Shown here: piece by piece, positions 1 to 11,570 of the stretch
How the letters are laid out: the number at the start of each line of letters is the position of its first letter
How positions within the stretch are numbered: the first letter of the stretch is position 1
NCBI GenBank assembly: GCA_036924085.1
Contig: JAVGWX010000013.1
Location: 48,323,965 to 48,387,964 of the forward strand
Direction: 5' to 3'
Origin: Ariolimax columbianus
Lineage: Eukaryota > Mollusca > Gastropoda > Stylommatophora > Arionidae
DNA length: 64,000 bases
The notes under the pieces: generated by a model
Seen by the model: only the letters and a program-made list of their open reading frames with translations
The model's database searches: none
What the model was told of the DNA's origin: nothing
Made by a program: the position numbers and the translations under genes

Positions 1-57
1 CGTTTCTTAGAAATACCACCTTGATGGGCTTTTGTTTTTAAAAATCATAGCACACTG

Positions 58-164
58 TAGGTAGATAAGCAGGTAGGTAGATAAGCGGGTAGAAAGGAAG
101 GGAGGTAGGTAGGTAGGTAGTGGATCGGAAGGAATGAAGGAAGATAGGTAGGTATGTATGTAGG
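58..164. repeat. (TAGG)n/(GGAA)n degenerate microsatellite
   Basis: Imperfect runs of 'taggtagg' with GGAA-type interruptions. On the other strand this reads as a Leu-Pro-Thr-Tyr low-complexity frame that I do not treat as coding. Confidence 0.85.
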
Positions 165-819
165 AACATTGGTAACAAGCTTAGGGGACAAAGGTCTTTC
201 ACAACAACGGGCCATTAACACGGTGGGTGTCCGAGTTCCAATCTGCATGTCGTAAGGATGTTATTTGTCGTTTTACACAACCAGATAGTGCGTGGGCGGC
301 AGCGAAGGCGTGATCATGAAGGAGAAAGCCGAACGTAAGGACGTTTGGGATGTTGAACCGCGCCACTAACCGTTTCTCCAAGATCCCACCCCTGACTTCA
401 GTTCACACCCCTACCCCTCGCTTTCACCCCCCTACCCCGGCTTTCACCCCTCTGCCCCCCCCTCCCCCAAAATACCCCGACTTGGTTGAGTTTTAACAGT
501 GGTAGTGTGTATGATATTGATGTCTTCCGCCTAAGATTGTTTGTATCACAATATTAGAAGCCTTAATCGACTGTCCAAACTCAGGCAGCAGTCCGATTCT
601 CCTCTATGTCACGCACGCGCATCCCTCCTGGTAATTACCTCGGGTAGTAAACAATATTCATGTTTACGATATTCCCATCAGTATTCATGCTTACGACATT
701 CCCATCAAAATCACGCATGAGAACTTTCTAAACCAAACCACTGGAAAATCACAATAATGAAGAATAAAATGTTACATTTAATTGCAAAAGACAACACAAT
801 ATCTAGACCAGCTTCATTG
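165..819. other. No gene seen; short C-rich stretch
   Basis: Nothing recognisable apart from a pyrimidine-rich, C-run-rich stretch at about 401-479 (repeats of 'ctttcacccc'). Confidence 0.5.
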
Positions 820-3283
820 CCCTTCTTCTTTGTTCATTCTCAATCTCCCACTACCAAACCTTGAACGTTCTCAATCTCCCACTACCAAACCTTGAACGTT
901 CTCAATCTCCCACTACCAAACCTTGAACGTTCTCAATCTCCCACTACCAAACCTTGAACGTTCTCAATCTCCCACTACCAAACCTTGAACGTTCTCAATC
1001 TCCCACTACCAAACCTTGAACGTTCTCAATCTCCCACTACCAAACCTTGAACGTTCTCAATCTCCCACTACCAAACCTTGAACGTTCTCAATCTCCCACT
1101 ACCAAACCTTGAACGTTCTCAATCTCCCACTACCAAACCTTGAACGTTCTCAATCTCCCACTACCAAACCTTGAACGTTCTCAATCTCCCACTACCAAAC
1201 CTTGAACGTTCTCAATCTCCCACTACCAAGCCCTGAACGTTCTCAATCTCCCACTACCAAACCTTGAACGTTCTCAATCTCCCACTACCAAACCATGAAC
1301 GTTCTCAATCTCCCACTACCAAACCTTGAACGTTCTCAATCTCCCACTACCAAGCCCTGAACGTTCTCAATCTCCCACTACCAAACCTTGAACGTTCTCA
1401 ATCTCCCACTACCAAGCCCTGAACGTTCTCAATCTCCCACTACCAAGCCCTGAACGTTCTCAATCTCCCACTACCAAGCCCTGAACGTTCTCAATCTCCC
1501 ACTACCAAGCCCTGAACGTTCTCAATCTCCCACTACCAAGCCCTGAACGTTCTCAATCTCCCACTACCAAACCTTGAACGTTCTCAATCTCCCACTATCA
1601 AACCTTGAACGTTCTCAATCTCCCACTACCAAGCCCTGAACGTTCTCAATCTCCCACTACCAAACCTTGAACGTTCTCAATCTCCCACTACCAAACCTTG
1701 AACGTTCTCAATCTCCCACTATCAAACCTTGAACGTTCTCAATCTCCCACTATCAAACCTTGAACGTTCTCAATCTCCCACTACCAAACCTTGAACGTTC
1801 TCAATCTCCCACTACCAAACCTTAAACGTTCTCAATCTCCCACTACCAAACCTTGAACGTTCTCAATCTCCCACTACCAAACCTTGAACGTTCCCAATCT
1901 CCCACTACCAAGCCCTGAACGTTCTCAATCTCCCACTACCAAACCTTGAACGTTCTCAATCTCCCACTACCAAGCCCTGAACGTTCTCAATCTCCCACTA
2001 CCAAACCTTGAACGTTCTCAATCTCCCACTACCGAACCATGAACGTTCTCAATCTCCCACTACCAAACCTTGAACGTTCTCAATCTCCCACTACCAAACC
2101 TTGAACGTTCTCAATATCCCACTACCAAACCTTGAACGTTCTCAATCTCCCACTACCAAACCTTGAACGTTCTCAATCTCCCACTACCAAACCTTGAACG
2201 TTCTCAATCTCCCACTATCAAACCTTGAACGTTCTCAATCTCCAACTACCAAACCTTGAACGTTCTCAATCTCCCACTACCAAACCTTGAATGTTCTCAA
2301 TCTCCCACTACCAAACCTTGAACGTTCTCAATCTCCCACTACCAAACCTTGAACGTTCTCAATCTCCCACTACCAAACCTTGAACGTTCTCAATCTCCCA
2401 CTACCAAACCATGAACGTTCTCAATCTCCCACTACCAAACCTTGAACGTTCTCAATCTCCCACTACCAAACCTTGAACGTTCTCAATCTCCCACTACCAA
2501 ACCTTGAACGTTCTCAATCTCCCACTACCAAACCTTGAACGTTCTCAATCTCCCACTACCAAACCTTGACCGTTCTCAATCTCCCACTACCAAACCTTGA
2601 ACGTTCTCAATCTCCCACTATCAAACCTTGAACGTTCTCAATCTCCCACTACCAAACCTTGAACGTTCTCAATCTCCCACTACCAAACCTTGAACGTTCT
2701 CAATCTCCCACTACCAAACCTTGAACGTTCTCAATCTCCCACTTTCAAACCTTGAACGTTCTCAATCTCCCACTACCAAACCTTGAACGTTCTCAATCTC
2801 CCACTACCAAACCTTGAACGTTCTCAATCTCCCACTACCAAACCTTGAACGTTCTCAATCTCCCACTATCAAACCTTGAACGTTCTCAATCTCCCACTAT
2901 CAAACCTTGAACGTTCTCAATCTCCCACTATCAAACCTAGAACGTTCTCAATCTCCCACTACCAAGCCCTGAACGTTCTCAATCTCCCACTATCAAACCT
3001 TGAACGTTCTCAATCTCCCACTACCAAACCTTGAACGTTCTCAATCTCCCAATACCAAACCTTGAACGTTCTCAATCTCCCACTACCAAGCCCTGAACGT
3101 TCTCAATCTCCCACTACCAAGCCCTGAACGTTCTCAATCTCCCACTACCAAACCTTGAACATGGCTTTGCAAGCAGCAGGATGTAGTCCGGAGAACGGAA
3201 TGCGTTGTGTCGCTAGTTTAGAGCTTGACTGCAATATTTGCACTTTTCCATCCGAACCATCCGTCTTTGGCAGGAGACCAGTC
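820..3283 (-). mobile_element. SINE-A (short subfamily) with a 75-copy internal VNTR
   Basis: Read on the minus strand, this copy has three parts. A 120-bp body (3283 to 3161) is shared with copies at 13325-13487 and 38935-39065. It is followed by 75 direct repeats of the element's own 31-bp terminal segment (3160 to 837), then a short (GAA)-rich tail (836 to about 815). Ordinary SINE-A copies carry one such segment directly before the tail. The heptamer 'agaccag' lies on both sides (805-811 and 3275-3281) and may be a target-site duplication, but at 7 bp it is weak evidence. The body starts inside the core segment shared with SINE-C, as do the two other short-subfamily copies. Confidence 0.8.
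837..3160. repeat. 31-bp minisatellite, about 75 copies
   Basis: Head-to-tail 31-bp units run from 'ttctcaatctcccactacc' to '...ttgaacg'. Spacing is 31 bp wherever I checked it, and 2324 bp divided by 31 is 75.0. Sub-variants are interspersed: 'aaaccttg', 'aagccctg' and 'tatcaaacc'. Each junction creates the palindrome 'gaacgttc'. Units abut with no spacers, so this is not a CRISPR-like array. Confidence 0.97.
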
Positions 3284-3394
3284 TCAATTTAAAGCTTATG
3301 GCTGGCACGGCTACTGGACTCCTTACGGGAAGCCTGTAACAAAGAGCACGAATATGCTCTTACACTGCTGTTCTCTGTAGTAATTTGATTGGCA

Positions 3395-3766
3395 TGATGT
3401 TGTTGTCGCCGCCGCCGCTGCTGTTGTTGTTTTGAGTGCCTACAATGAGTAAGTTTACTCTATTGTGAGCCCTGATAAGGACGATAAGTGGCGGGTTGTA
3501 GTAGCTTCCTCACATCCCGAGCATGCCGGTGAAGGTGGATCAGGGTCCGACACTCGATTGTGCTACGCTTGGCTTCATCTGCTCGTCGCTTACTACTATG
3601 GGGATCATATCAATCCGCATCTCGTCAGCCAGGATGCCTTGAAAACAGCCTGTTTCCAGGGAACGCTATATTGAAGAGTGATTATTGTCTTGATCAATGT
3701 ATTGACCTTGATGCGACGTCCCGGCCAGTACGTTGGGCCTGACTGACCTAGCGTCTTAGTTCCTGA
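3395..3766 (-). mobile_element. SINE-B copy
   Basis: Minus-sense copy of a roughly 370-bp dispersed family. The plus strand opens with a (GTT)n/(GCC)n tract, which is the (CAA)n tail in sense. It continues with 'caatgagtaagtttactc', 'cacatcccgagcatgcc' and 'ctgtttccagggaacgct', blocks shared with seven other copies here. The open frames at 3465-3742 lie wholly inside the element and are not genes. Confidence 0.85.
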
Positions 3767-3769
3767 CTA

Positions 3770-4085
3770 AAAACATATTTCATAATATCTAATCTGGCCC
3801 TTTCTTTAATTAATGTGTGGCTGTATCCTCTTATCCTTGTAGGCAGCTGTACTTTGAAAATAAACTTGTTAGAGTATAAATGATCATTTCCATTGAATAT
3901 CTTATAAACCTGTTTTAAATCACTCTAAATGATTCTATTAATTAGGCTTAAGATTGCTCTGAGTCTATCTTCATAACTATAATTTTTAAATCCCTCTATC
4001 AGTTTGGACTCTCTTCTTTGAATTCTTTAAAGCACAACTCCAATCTAGGTCTAACAAATGCTTTATACAATTTGGAGTATAATTT
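3770..4085 (-). mobile_element. CR1-like LINE fragment, RT C-terminus
   Basis: The minus strand reads as broken protein such as 'YKAFVRPRLE', 'EGFKNYSYEDRLRAI', 'QVYKIFNGND' and 'TRIRGYSHTLIKERARLD'. This is the C-terminal end typical of CR1-type reverse transcriptases, past the catalytic core. In-frame stops and a likely deletion between 'RPRLE' and 'EGFKN' mark it as dead. A closely related copy lies on the plus strand at 55838-56179. Confidence 0.75.
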
Positions 4086-4740
4086 CCTCCAATTTCCACC
4101 CTGTAATTTAGTGAGTGTTCACGCCTGCGCACCATGCTACATTGCAGGGTGCGCAGGGGAATTGGAAAGCGTCGCGTAGGTTCTGATCGTGGCAACCGTC
4201 CATGACCGCGCTAATTATATAGCGATAAATCTGTCAGAATGAGTCCATTTCATTTGCAATACTTTAAAGATTCAAAACTTTAAAAAAGACCTGCAGTCTT
4301 GTAGAAAAAGGCTTTCCGTATTACGTTTATTTTTGTGTGAAAGTTTAACTTCCTGCGTGGTCCCATGCCTAGGGAAAAGTAGGTTGCATATTGGTTAGGA
4401 GCTTTATTAGAATTTTGAACTCACAGCGGAAAGCCAACCTACACCTTTCGAGTATAATGATTTTGTTACGTGGATAGCTTGTTTACGGGTTCTCCGAATT
4501 TGTTTCGCCGATCTACAATAGAACGAGAAGCTGATCTAATCAACTTTGAGACTTATAAAAGCTTGACTGAGACGACTTAGATTCTAAGCTCCACCGTATC
4601 GCGCTTTCGATCCTTGAGCGACTGTGGCATCCTAGCTGTCAGTTTCAGCTGTAGCTTACATATTCACAGGGCGCTACTTCATCGAGTCCGTTATCTTCAG
4701 ATGGTGAGGGAGCGTGCGTGTCTCGATGGTCACAAGAGCT
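4086..4740. other. No recognisable feature
   Basis: AT-rich to mixed sequence. I see no domain, RNA or repeat here. Confidence 0.4.
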
Positions 4741-5048
4741 GTACAAGAGCGAAAACGTCGAGAAAGGTCAACTAAAGCTGGATAGATTCCTACGAAGGAT
4801 AATGGACATAAAGTGACAGAACATGGTGTGTAATGAAGACCTAAGGGAAAGGATTATGGACATAAAGTGACAGAACATGGTGAGTAATGAAGACATATGG
4901 GAAAGGAGCCAGCAACAGCTACTCGAGCAACAAATTAATATAAGAAAATGGAGCGGATATATCACACGCTACGAAATCTGCCGTCCAACATCGCCAGACA
5001 GTGTCTTACATGGAATTCTCAAGGGACGTGTGACAGAGAGAAAGAGAG

Positions 5049-5129
<81 letters not shown>

Positions 5130-5340
5130 TAACTCAAAAATACACGGATACAGGAATGTGGAAAGAAACTAAGATGAAATGATTACACCTGGAAAGAGGC
5201 AGAAAGAGCAGACCAGGACTGTGCATGCTGGCAAGGTGGATGTTGTCCAAAGCCTATGTACCAGAGGAGCCCAAGACTGTGTGTGCTGGCAGGGTGGATG
5301 TTGTCGATGGCATATGCACCGAGAGAAGCAACGGGCTTTG
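4741..5340 (+). mobile_element. LINE fragment (RT C-terminal end), broken
   Basis: Matches the LINE relic at 18131-18600 block by block: 'aggataatggacataaagtg', 'acacggatacaggaatgtgg' and 'ttacacctggaaagaggc'. Translated pieces such as 'RIMDIK' and 'YTWKEAER', with a Lys/Arg-rich stretch between, are what remains of the C-terminal tail of an RT-type LINE protein. A 54-bp segment is duplicated in tandem at 4798-4907. The final block around 5210-5330 is also repeated. The Lys/Arg-coding stretch has turned into a microsatellite (5035-5127). Confidence 0.65.
5035..5127. repeat. (GT)n(GA)n compound microsatellite
   Basis: Short GA run, then roughly 16 GT, then roughly 20 GA dinucleotides. It sits at the point where the host LINE encoded a Lys/Arg-rich stretch. 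The same position is a GA run in the sister copy at 18387-18440. Confidence 0.95.
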
Positions 5341-5362
5341 ATTGGATGATAGATGCATTACC

Positions 5363-5911
5363 TCTCCGCTACATCTATATGTTACACATTCACAGACGCC
5401 TTGCCTCCCATCTACATCTATATGTTACACATTTACAGACGCCTTGCCCCCCATCTACATCTATATGTTACACGTTCACAGACGCCTTGCCTCCCATCTA
5501 CATCTATATGTTACACATTCATAGACGCCTTGCCTCCCATCTACATCTATATGTTACACATTTACAGACGCCTTGCCCCCCATCTACATCTATATGTTAC
5601 ACGTTCACAGACGCCTTGCCTCCCATCTACAACTTTATGTTACATGTTCACAGACGCCTTGCCTCCCATCTACAACTATATGTTACATGTTCACAGACGC
5701 CTTGCCTCCCATCTACAACTATATGTTACATGTTCACAGACGCCTTGCCTCCCATCTACAACTATATGTTACATGTTCACAGACGCCTTGCCCCCCATCT
5801 ACAACTTTATGTTACATGTTCACAGACGCCTTGCCCCCCATCTACAACTATATGTTACACATTCACAGACGCCTTGCCTCCCCTCTAAAACTATATGTTA
5901 CACGTTCATAA
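5363..5911. repeat. 43-bp tandem array, about 13 copies
   Basis: Unit contains 'cacagacgccttgcctccca' and 'tctatatgttacac'; spacing of 43 bp was checked at 5401 and 5444. Three variant groups occur: 'acatctatatgttacacat', 'acgttcacag' and 'acaactatatgttacatg'. Because 43 leaves remainder 1 when divided by 3 and the unit has no stop in any plus frame, three overlapping open frames of 112-210 codons arise. I do not regard them as genes. Confidence 0.95.
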
Positions 5912-6484
5912 ACAAAATAATAGCAATTTACGTACCAACCAAAATATCTTCATCAGTGAACGTCTAACTAACTCAAACGATTAAGATCACAGTGGACAAA
6001 GAAACGCACGTTATATGTTTATACTCCTCCTTATTTTTCAGACGTCTATAACGTCATCACTCTCCTCTTGAAATTAAACACACACCCAAATCGCGAATTC
6101 AGGACAGATAAAGCAAAAGAAACTTAACAGCGGTTCTTAATCTAATTGCGGTAATAGATCCCCAGTCGATTTCCCAATGTCGCCACGCCTTCATCACCAG
6201 CCTATCAAAATTGTGATCAGTATTGTATTCTTTGTCGTACATCCTCAGATCAATGTCCTGTTTTCTCTATCAGAGGATACCGTTGTGTATAAGGCTGTTG
6301 TTATCTCTGTACAGCTTGTGTCTTTCGTGTGGCCATTGTAGTTTTATTTATCTTCCCGTGTGAACATGCAGCTTTGTTGGATATGCTTCATGGTCGTTCT
6401 ATGGATTCGTGCCTTTGTTTGGGTGGGGTGGGGTGGGGGGGGGGGGTGGGGGGTGTAACATCTGTCTCGCGTGGCCAGGTGCGT
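5912..6484. other. No gene seen; G-run with quadruplex potential
   Basis: Nothing coding is visible. At 6418-6457 the plus strand has closely spaced G runs (GGTGGGGTGGGG followed by a run of 14 Gs), which could form a G-quadruplex. Confidence 0.5.
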
Positions 6485-6780
6485 GTAGACTAGTCGACAG
6501 TGAAATGGTTGGCTAAGACATTGATTACAGCGTGCTAGGGTTTGAAATCACGGACGGACAGAAAACTATTCGTTCCTGGTACGACCGCTCTTAAAGTCGA
6601 GCCAGATGTAAATGGGTACCTGACGCGTGAATTGGGTAAGGTATAAACAACAAGGAAGGGAACTGGCCACTCCACCTCACATAGGCTGCGGCTTAGTACA
6701 TGAAGAGTTATCTTCATTCCCGACGGCAGTTGTTGCCATAGGACTGACCTTCACCTTTGCATTCCTGCGTAAGCACATAC
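6485..6780 (+). mobile_element. Degenerate tRNA-derived SINE
   Basis: A-box-like 'tggttggctaag' (about 6506-6517) and B-box-like 'ggtttgaaatc' (6539-6549) have tRNA-like spacing. They are followed by a non-tRNA body ('aaatgggtacctgacgcgtg') of the type seen downstream of tRNA heads in many SINEs. It is clearly decayed, and family and boundaries are uncertain. Confidence 0.45.
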
Positions 6781-7050
6781 ATCTATGTAAGATGGTGCCC
6801 GCGGCCATGGTATGCTCCCAACGATAGACATCTGTCATCTGTCCCAATCCTCATTTGGTTGTAAAGATGGCCGTTGAGTCTATTACGCGCAGTTCTCATT
6901 CTGAAGACGACTTGCTCTTCTCTGGTTCATAATAGCTGTCTTCTTTTCGGAAGGGGGAGGGGAAAGCTCCTTCACACTTTCTTAATACGTCTGCAATCAT
7001 CATTATGAGCCATGTCATGTATTGTTGTTGATGTTCGTCCATCACATATG

Positions 7051-7305
7051 ATTTTTTTTTTTTTTTTTTTTTTTTGCGTTCGTCTTATTTCTCTAATCCC
7101 CAAGGTGGTGTGCGTTGCACTGTGGTTTTTATTTTGCGCCTGTCGGCCCAGTGCATCCGACTTCAGCATGCATTTTATGTAAGGGTCTGCGTCCTCTTTC
7201 ATTTTCTAAGGGTTTGCTTCCCCAGGGTAACGACCGGTACTGTGATGGGGATCGAACCCAGCACCTCCTAGTTGTGAGCCGTGTCACTTAACCAGTAGTC
7301 CACGC
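7051..7305 (-). mobile_element. SINE-C (tRNA-derived) with poly(A) tail
   Basis: Minus-sense copy of the element at 56180-56441. The tRNA-like head has B box 'ggttcgatccc' (about 7250-7260) and A-box-like 'tactggttaagtgac'. The body contains the core 'gctgaagtcggatgcactgg', and the element ends in a run of about 25 A (T on the plus strand at 7051-7075). The poly(A) length suggests a fairly recent insertion. Confidence 0.85.
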
Positions 7306-8204
7306 CTTCCTCTTTCATCTGTGATGAAGACCACTCTCTTTGTTCAGCCGTGTAGACAGTCTTTTCTCTTGCTGTGTCCTCTGAAATGGGTGACATATGC
7401 GTTGATTTGGATTGTAGTGAGGAAGGAACTGCGCCTTTTGTCAACCTCACTCTCTGGTTCTGAGCTGCCCTTGGCCAGTGGCAAGATATTTATCAAGACG
7501 ACTAGAGATAGCACAAGAGGCAGATTTTTCCTCAGGGTTTACTCCCGAAGCCTTTCCCTTAAACAGGTACTCCGTAAGACAGCGTAGAGTAGATGACATC
7601 TAACATTGTGTGTCGTGTCTTTCTCATAACTACAAGATGTCGTATGGACATCACTAAGCGTGTGTGTGAGTTGGGTATCTCTCCCGGGTTATATTCAGTC
7701 CATTATAGTCGTGTCTAAATTTCAGAGTCACATCAAAACCGACACTATTTGCAGCTAGGGTGAAGGGCGCCAATCTCATGAAGTTCAGCCGTATGAATTA
7801 GGCCGTGAAAATACGAAACAAGTTTAAGCGTAGTGCTATACATATAGCCGATGTCCATTCCAGGATGATCAGGGGGAAGAAAACACAATAAACGAACCAA
7901 TTAACCAGCCCAAATGGAAAAACACAACACGCTTCCATGAACACAAATGTAAGTCATCAAAATAGTTGGAATTCCAAGCAAACCTGTGGTCTGGCGGCAT
8001 ACATAATGAACTAAAACATTAAAGCAATGTAGACCCGCAGCCGGTTAGTGCCATCTTTGCTGATATCTACATGTACTAATTTGACTTTAGAAAATGTAAA
8101 TATCTTTCTATTCTACATATTGATGGCTAGGAACAGTGCAGAAGAATAGGAAGTCATAATGAAAGTATAAATATTAACTGAATAACATCTGACTGGCATA
8201 GTGG
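7306..8204. other. No recognisable feature
   Basis: No domain or known repeat seen. An 88-codon open frame at 7321-7587 shows no recognisable motif and is probably chance. Confidence 0.4.
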
Positions 8205-8590
8205 TGGCTGTTGATGATGTTGTTGTTGTTGTTGTTGTTGGTTGTTGTTGTTGTTGTTGTTGTTATTGTTGTTAAATGCCCACAATGAGTAGATTTACTT
8301 TTTTGTGCGATCTGAAAAGGAAATTAAGTGGCGGTATGTTGTAGTTTTCCTCACATCCCGAGCCTGCTGATGAAGGTGGACCAGGGTCCTCCAGGCGGTT
8401 GTACAATTATTGGCTTCATCAACGTGTCCCTCACTACCACGAGGATCACGCCGATCACTTCCCTCGTTAGCCAGACTGTGATGAAAACAGCCCGTTTCCA
8501 GGGATGGCTACGGGGAAGTCGAGGTGGGATCTTAGCCAGAATGGTTTGCCTGATCAGACGTTTGTGTTTCTTCACTAGGATAGTGTTAGA
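8205..8590 (-). mobile_element. SINE-B copy
   Basis: The plus strand begins with an expanded (GTT)n tract (8217-8274), the tail in sense. It continues through 'gcccacaatgagtag', 'cctcacatcccgagcctgct', 'ggaccagggtcctccaggcg' and 'cagcccgtttccaggga'. Open frames on both strands at 8328-8629 are explained by the element. Confidence 0.85.
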
Positions 8591-8717
8591 GCATTTGCTA
8601 CTGCCAGCATAGATAAAGAGTTCAACCAATGGTAACCTGTACTCTTCTGGAAGACCAGTCAGCGAAAAAAGTAGCTGTCCATCCTACACAAATAAAAAAG
8701 ATGTATTTAGGGACAAG

Positions 8718-9266
8718 ACAAAGAAGAAGAAGAGGAAGAAGAAGAAGAGGAAGAAGAAAAAGAAGAAGAATACGAATAAGGAGGAAGAAAGAGAAAATGC
8801 AGAGGAAGTAAGGAAGAACAAAAAGAATGATGAAGAATAAAATGGAGCGAAAAGAAAACGTAGAAGAGAAAAAAACGAAAGAAAAAAGAAGAAAAAGAAG
8901 CAGAAGAAAATTATGTTGATGATGGTGATAATCATGATAATGACAAAAATTAAGAGAACCAGGAACATACAATGTAAAAGAAGAAGAACAAGAAAAAATG
9001 CATAGGAAGTATAGAAGAGCAAAAAGGAAAGAAGAAGAATAAAAAGGGGGGGGGGGAAGAAGAAGAAAAGAAAGAAAGAACAAGAAGATTATGTTGATAA
9101 TGATGATGATGAAAAAGAAGAAAACAAGAAGAAATTCGAGAAGGAGAAGAAGAAGAAAAGGAAGAAGAAGAGGAAGAAAAAGAGAAAGTAGAAGGGGACA
9201 GGAGGAGGATAACGAAGAACAGGGCGAAGAACTGGCCGAAGAACAGAACACGTTTGTAGAAGAACA
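8718..9266. repeat. Purine-rich (GAA/AAG) low-complexity tract
   Basis: The plus strand is mostly A and G in GAAGAA and AAGAAG patterns with scattered interruptions. It runs directly into the tandem array at 9267. On the minus strand it gives Leu/Phe/Ser-rich frames that are artefacts of composition. Confidence 0.85.
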
Positions 9267-10512
9267 GATCTAAGAATAGGACGAAGAATAGGACGAAGAA
9301 TAGGACGAAGAATAGGACGAAGAACAGGACGAAGAATAGGACGATAACAGGACGAAGAATAGGACGAAGAATAGGACGATAACAGGACGAAGAACAGGAC
9401 GAAGAATAGGACGATAACAGGACGAAGAATAGGACGAAGAATAGGACGATAACAGGACGAAGAATAGGACGAAGAATAGGACGATAACAGGACGAAGAAT
9501 AGGACGAAGAATAGGACGAAGAATAGGACGATAACAGGACGAAGAATAGGACGAAGAATAGGACGAAGAGCAGGACGAAGAATAGGACGATAACAGGACG
9601 AAGAATAGGACGAGGAATAGGACGAAGAATAGGACGATAACAGGACGAAGAATAGGACGATAACAGGATGAAGAACAGGACGAGGAATAGGACGAAGAAT
9701 AGGACGATAACAGGACGAAGAATAGGACGATAACAGGACGAAGAACAGGACGAAGAATAGGACGAAGAATAGGACGAAGAACAGGACGAAGAATAGGACG
9801 ATAACAGGACGAAGAACAGGACGAAGAATAGGACGATAACAGGACGAAGAATAGGACGATAACAGGACCAAGAATAGGACGAAGAACAGGACGAAGAATA
9901 GGACGAAGAACAGGACGAAGAATAGGACGATAACAGGACGAAGAATAGGACGATAACAGGACGAAGAATAGGACGAAGAACAGGACGAAGAATAGGACGA
10001 TAACAGGACGAAGAACAGGACGAAGAACAGGACGAAGAATAGGACGAAGAATAGGACGATAACAGGACCAAGAATAGGACGATAACAGGACCAAGAATAG
10101 GACGAAGAACAGGACGAAGAATAGGACGAAGTACAGGACGAAGAACAGGACGAAGAATAGGACGAAGAATAGGACGATAACAGGACCAAGAATAGGACGA
10201 TAACAGGACCAAGAATAGGACGAAGAACAGGACGAAGAATAGGACGAAGAATAGGACCATAACAGGACGAAGAATAGGACGAAGAACAGGACGAAGAATA
10301 GGACGAAGAATAGGACGAAGAATAGGACGAAGAACAGGACGAAGAATAGGACGAAGAATAGGACGAAGAATAGGACGAAGAACAGGACGAAGAATAGGAC
10401 CATAACAGGACGAAGAATAGGACGAAGAACAGGACGAAGAACAGGACGAAGAATAGGACGAAGAATAGGACGAAGAATAGGACGAAGAATAGGACGAAGA
10501 ACAACGAAGAAT
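9267..10512. repeat. Mixed 11/12-bp tandem array (aggacgaagaat / aggacgataac)
   Basis: About 105 units of three kinds: 12-bp 'aggacgaagaat', 12-bp 'aggacgaagaac' and 11-bp 'aggacgataac'. Rarer 'aggaccaagaat' and 'aggaccataac' forms are confined to the 3' half. Because unit length varies, open frames of 419-521 codons on the minus strand keep switching between 'ILRPV' and 'SSYSSSC' patterns. This switching is the mark of a non-coding array. Confidence 0.93.
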
Positions 10513-11128
10513 AAGTAGAATAAAAACATTCCAGACTCTTGTGAACTAATATTGTCCTTATATTAAACAAAACCTGTTTTATTTTCTCTCCGTTTTTCTT
10601 TCCGTCTTTCTCAATCTGACAACAAAAACATTCCCTTGATGACGTCAGGGCCACCTGTCTCTCATCACGTCACTTGTTTGAGTAAGAGCCCGACAGTTGT
10701 CTCGGGTTTAGCGCTACACTAATCTCATTGCCCTCTGTCATCCCTAGCTCGTCTGGGGTTAAAGGTCTCTTCTTTTCGCGGGATACAAACAGCAGGCTGG
10801 ATACACGGCTATAAGTGGATAAAGTATCATTTGGTGTTTTGGAAATTATTGCGAAGTTAAGATGGCTCATCCTGGGAGGGCCATTGAGCGCCTCTTAATG
10901 CGATAACGATGTCGAAAAAGCTTTAACTGTCTGTATGCGTTTAGTTCAACATGGCATTTCTGGCTATGAGCCCTGGATACAAATGTGTTTTAGTCCGCGC
11001 AATTTTTGAATGATTTCCACTAGTGCTTGTGACCAGTATGAGGATGGAAGCGGAAACAGGGACCTCCACTCTGAAATAGATATCTGAGACTTCTATAACA
11101 AAGGCAGTCATCGACACAGAGGCGCAGA
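10513..11128. other. No recognisable feature
   Basis: Unique-looking sequence. It contains a palindromic 'tgacgtca' near 10640, which could be coincidence. Confidence 0.4.
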
Positions 11129-11570
11129 AGGTACAGGAGGATGGCTTAGGTACGAGTGGATAGCAGCTGTTGAGGCCTCAAACCTCCAGGGGTTGACTTG
11201 GATCTACTGTCCTGCTCATACTGGGGTTCATGGCAATGACAGAGCTGACATCATGGCTTTACAAGTTCTCATCTTGGGCACATTAGTGATGGATAGAAGT
11301 GACATTGTGAAATCAATCAATGACCGCCTGTTGGATGAGGACACCGCAACAGATGAAGCATCAATCCACAGGCTGCAAAGTTTCGACATTAAATGAGGTT
11401 CGAGCAGAGTGGGGCGTATGAGAGGACGGAGCAGGAGAGTGTACATCCAGCGAGCTACAGAGACCAGTAGCATCCATACCTTACGCAATTTGCTGAGAAA
11501 GACTGAGCACCTATGGGTATGCCCGGAGTGCAGTGACGTCGATTCTTAGAAACAGAAACAGAAACAGTGC
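11129..11570 (+). mobile_element. RNase H-bearing retroelement, 3' fragment
   Basis: Reads 'YEWIAAVEASNLQGLTWIYC', then 'PAHTGVHGNDRADI' and 'DRSDIVKSINDRL'. 'AHTGVxGNDRAD' matches the His...Asp end of a retroelement-type RNase H domain. A stop at 11394 breaks the frame, and reading on gives 'VGRMRGRSRRVY' and 'EHLWVCPECSDVDS'. The sequence ends in 'gaaacagaaacag', the tail-like end also seen at 53435-53447. Other copies are at 13628-13800, 28614-28820 (minus), 48120-48200 and 52960-53445. The upstream RT is missing. Confidence 0.7.

Noticed and set aside
837..3160. CRISPR-like array
   Set aside because: Units are contiguous with no spacers, there are no cas genes and the context is eukaryotic.
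5256..5967. Overlapping frames of 112-210 codons in three phases
   Set aside because: 43-bp tandem repeat without stops; equally open in all three phases.
8950..10654. Open frames of 419-521 codons on the minus strand
   Set aside because: They are read-throughs of an 11/12-bp tandem array. The pattern shifts between 'ILRPV' and 'SSYSSSC' as unit lengths change.
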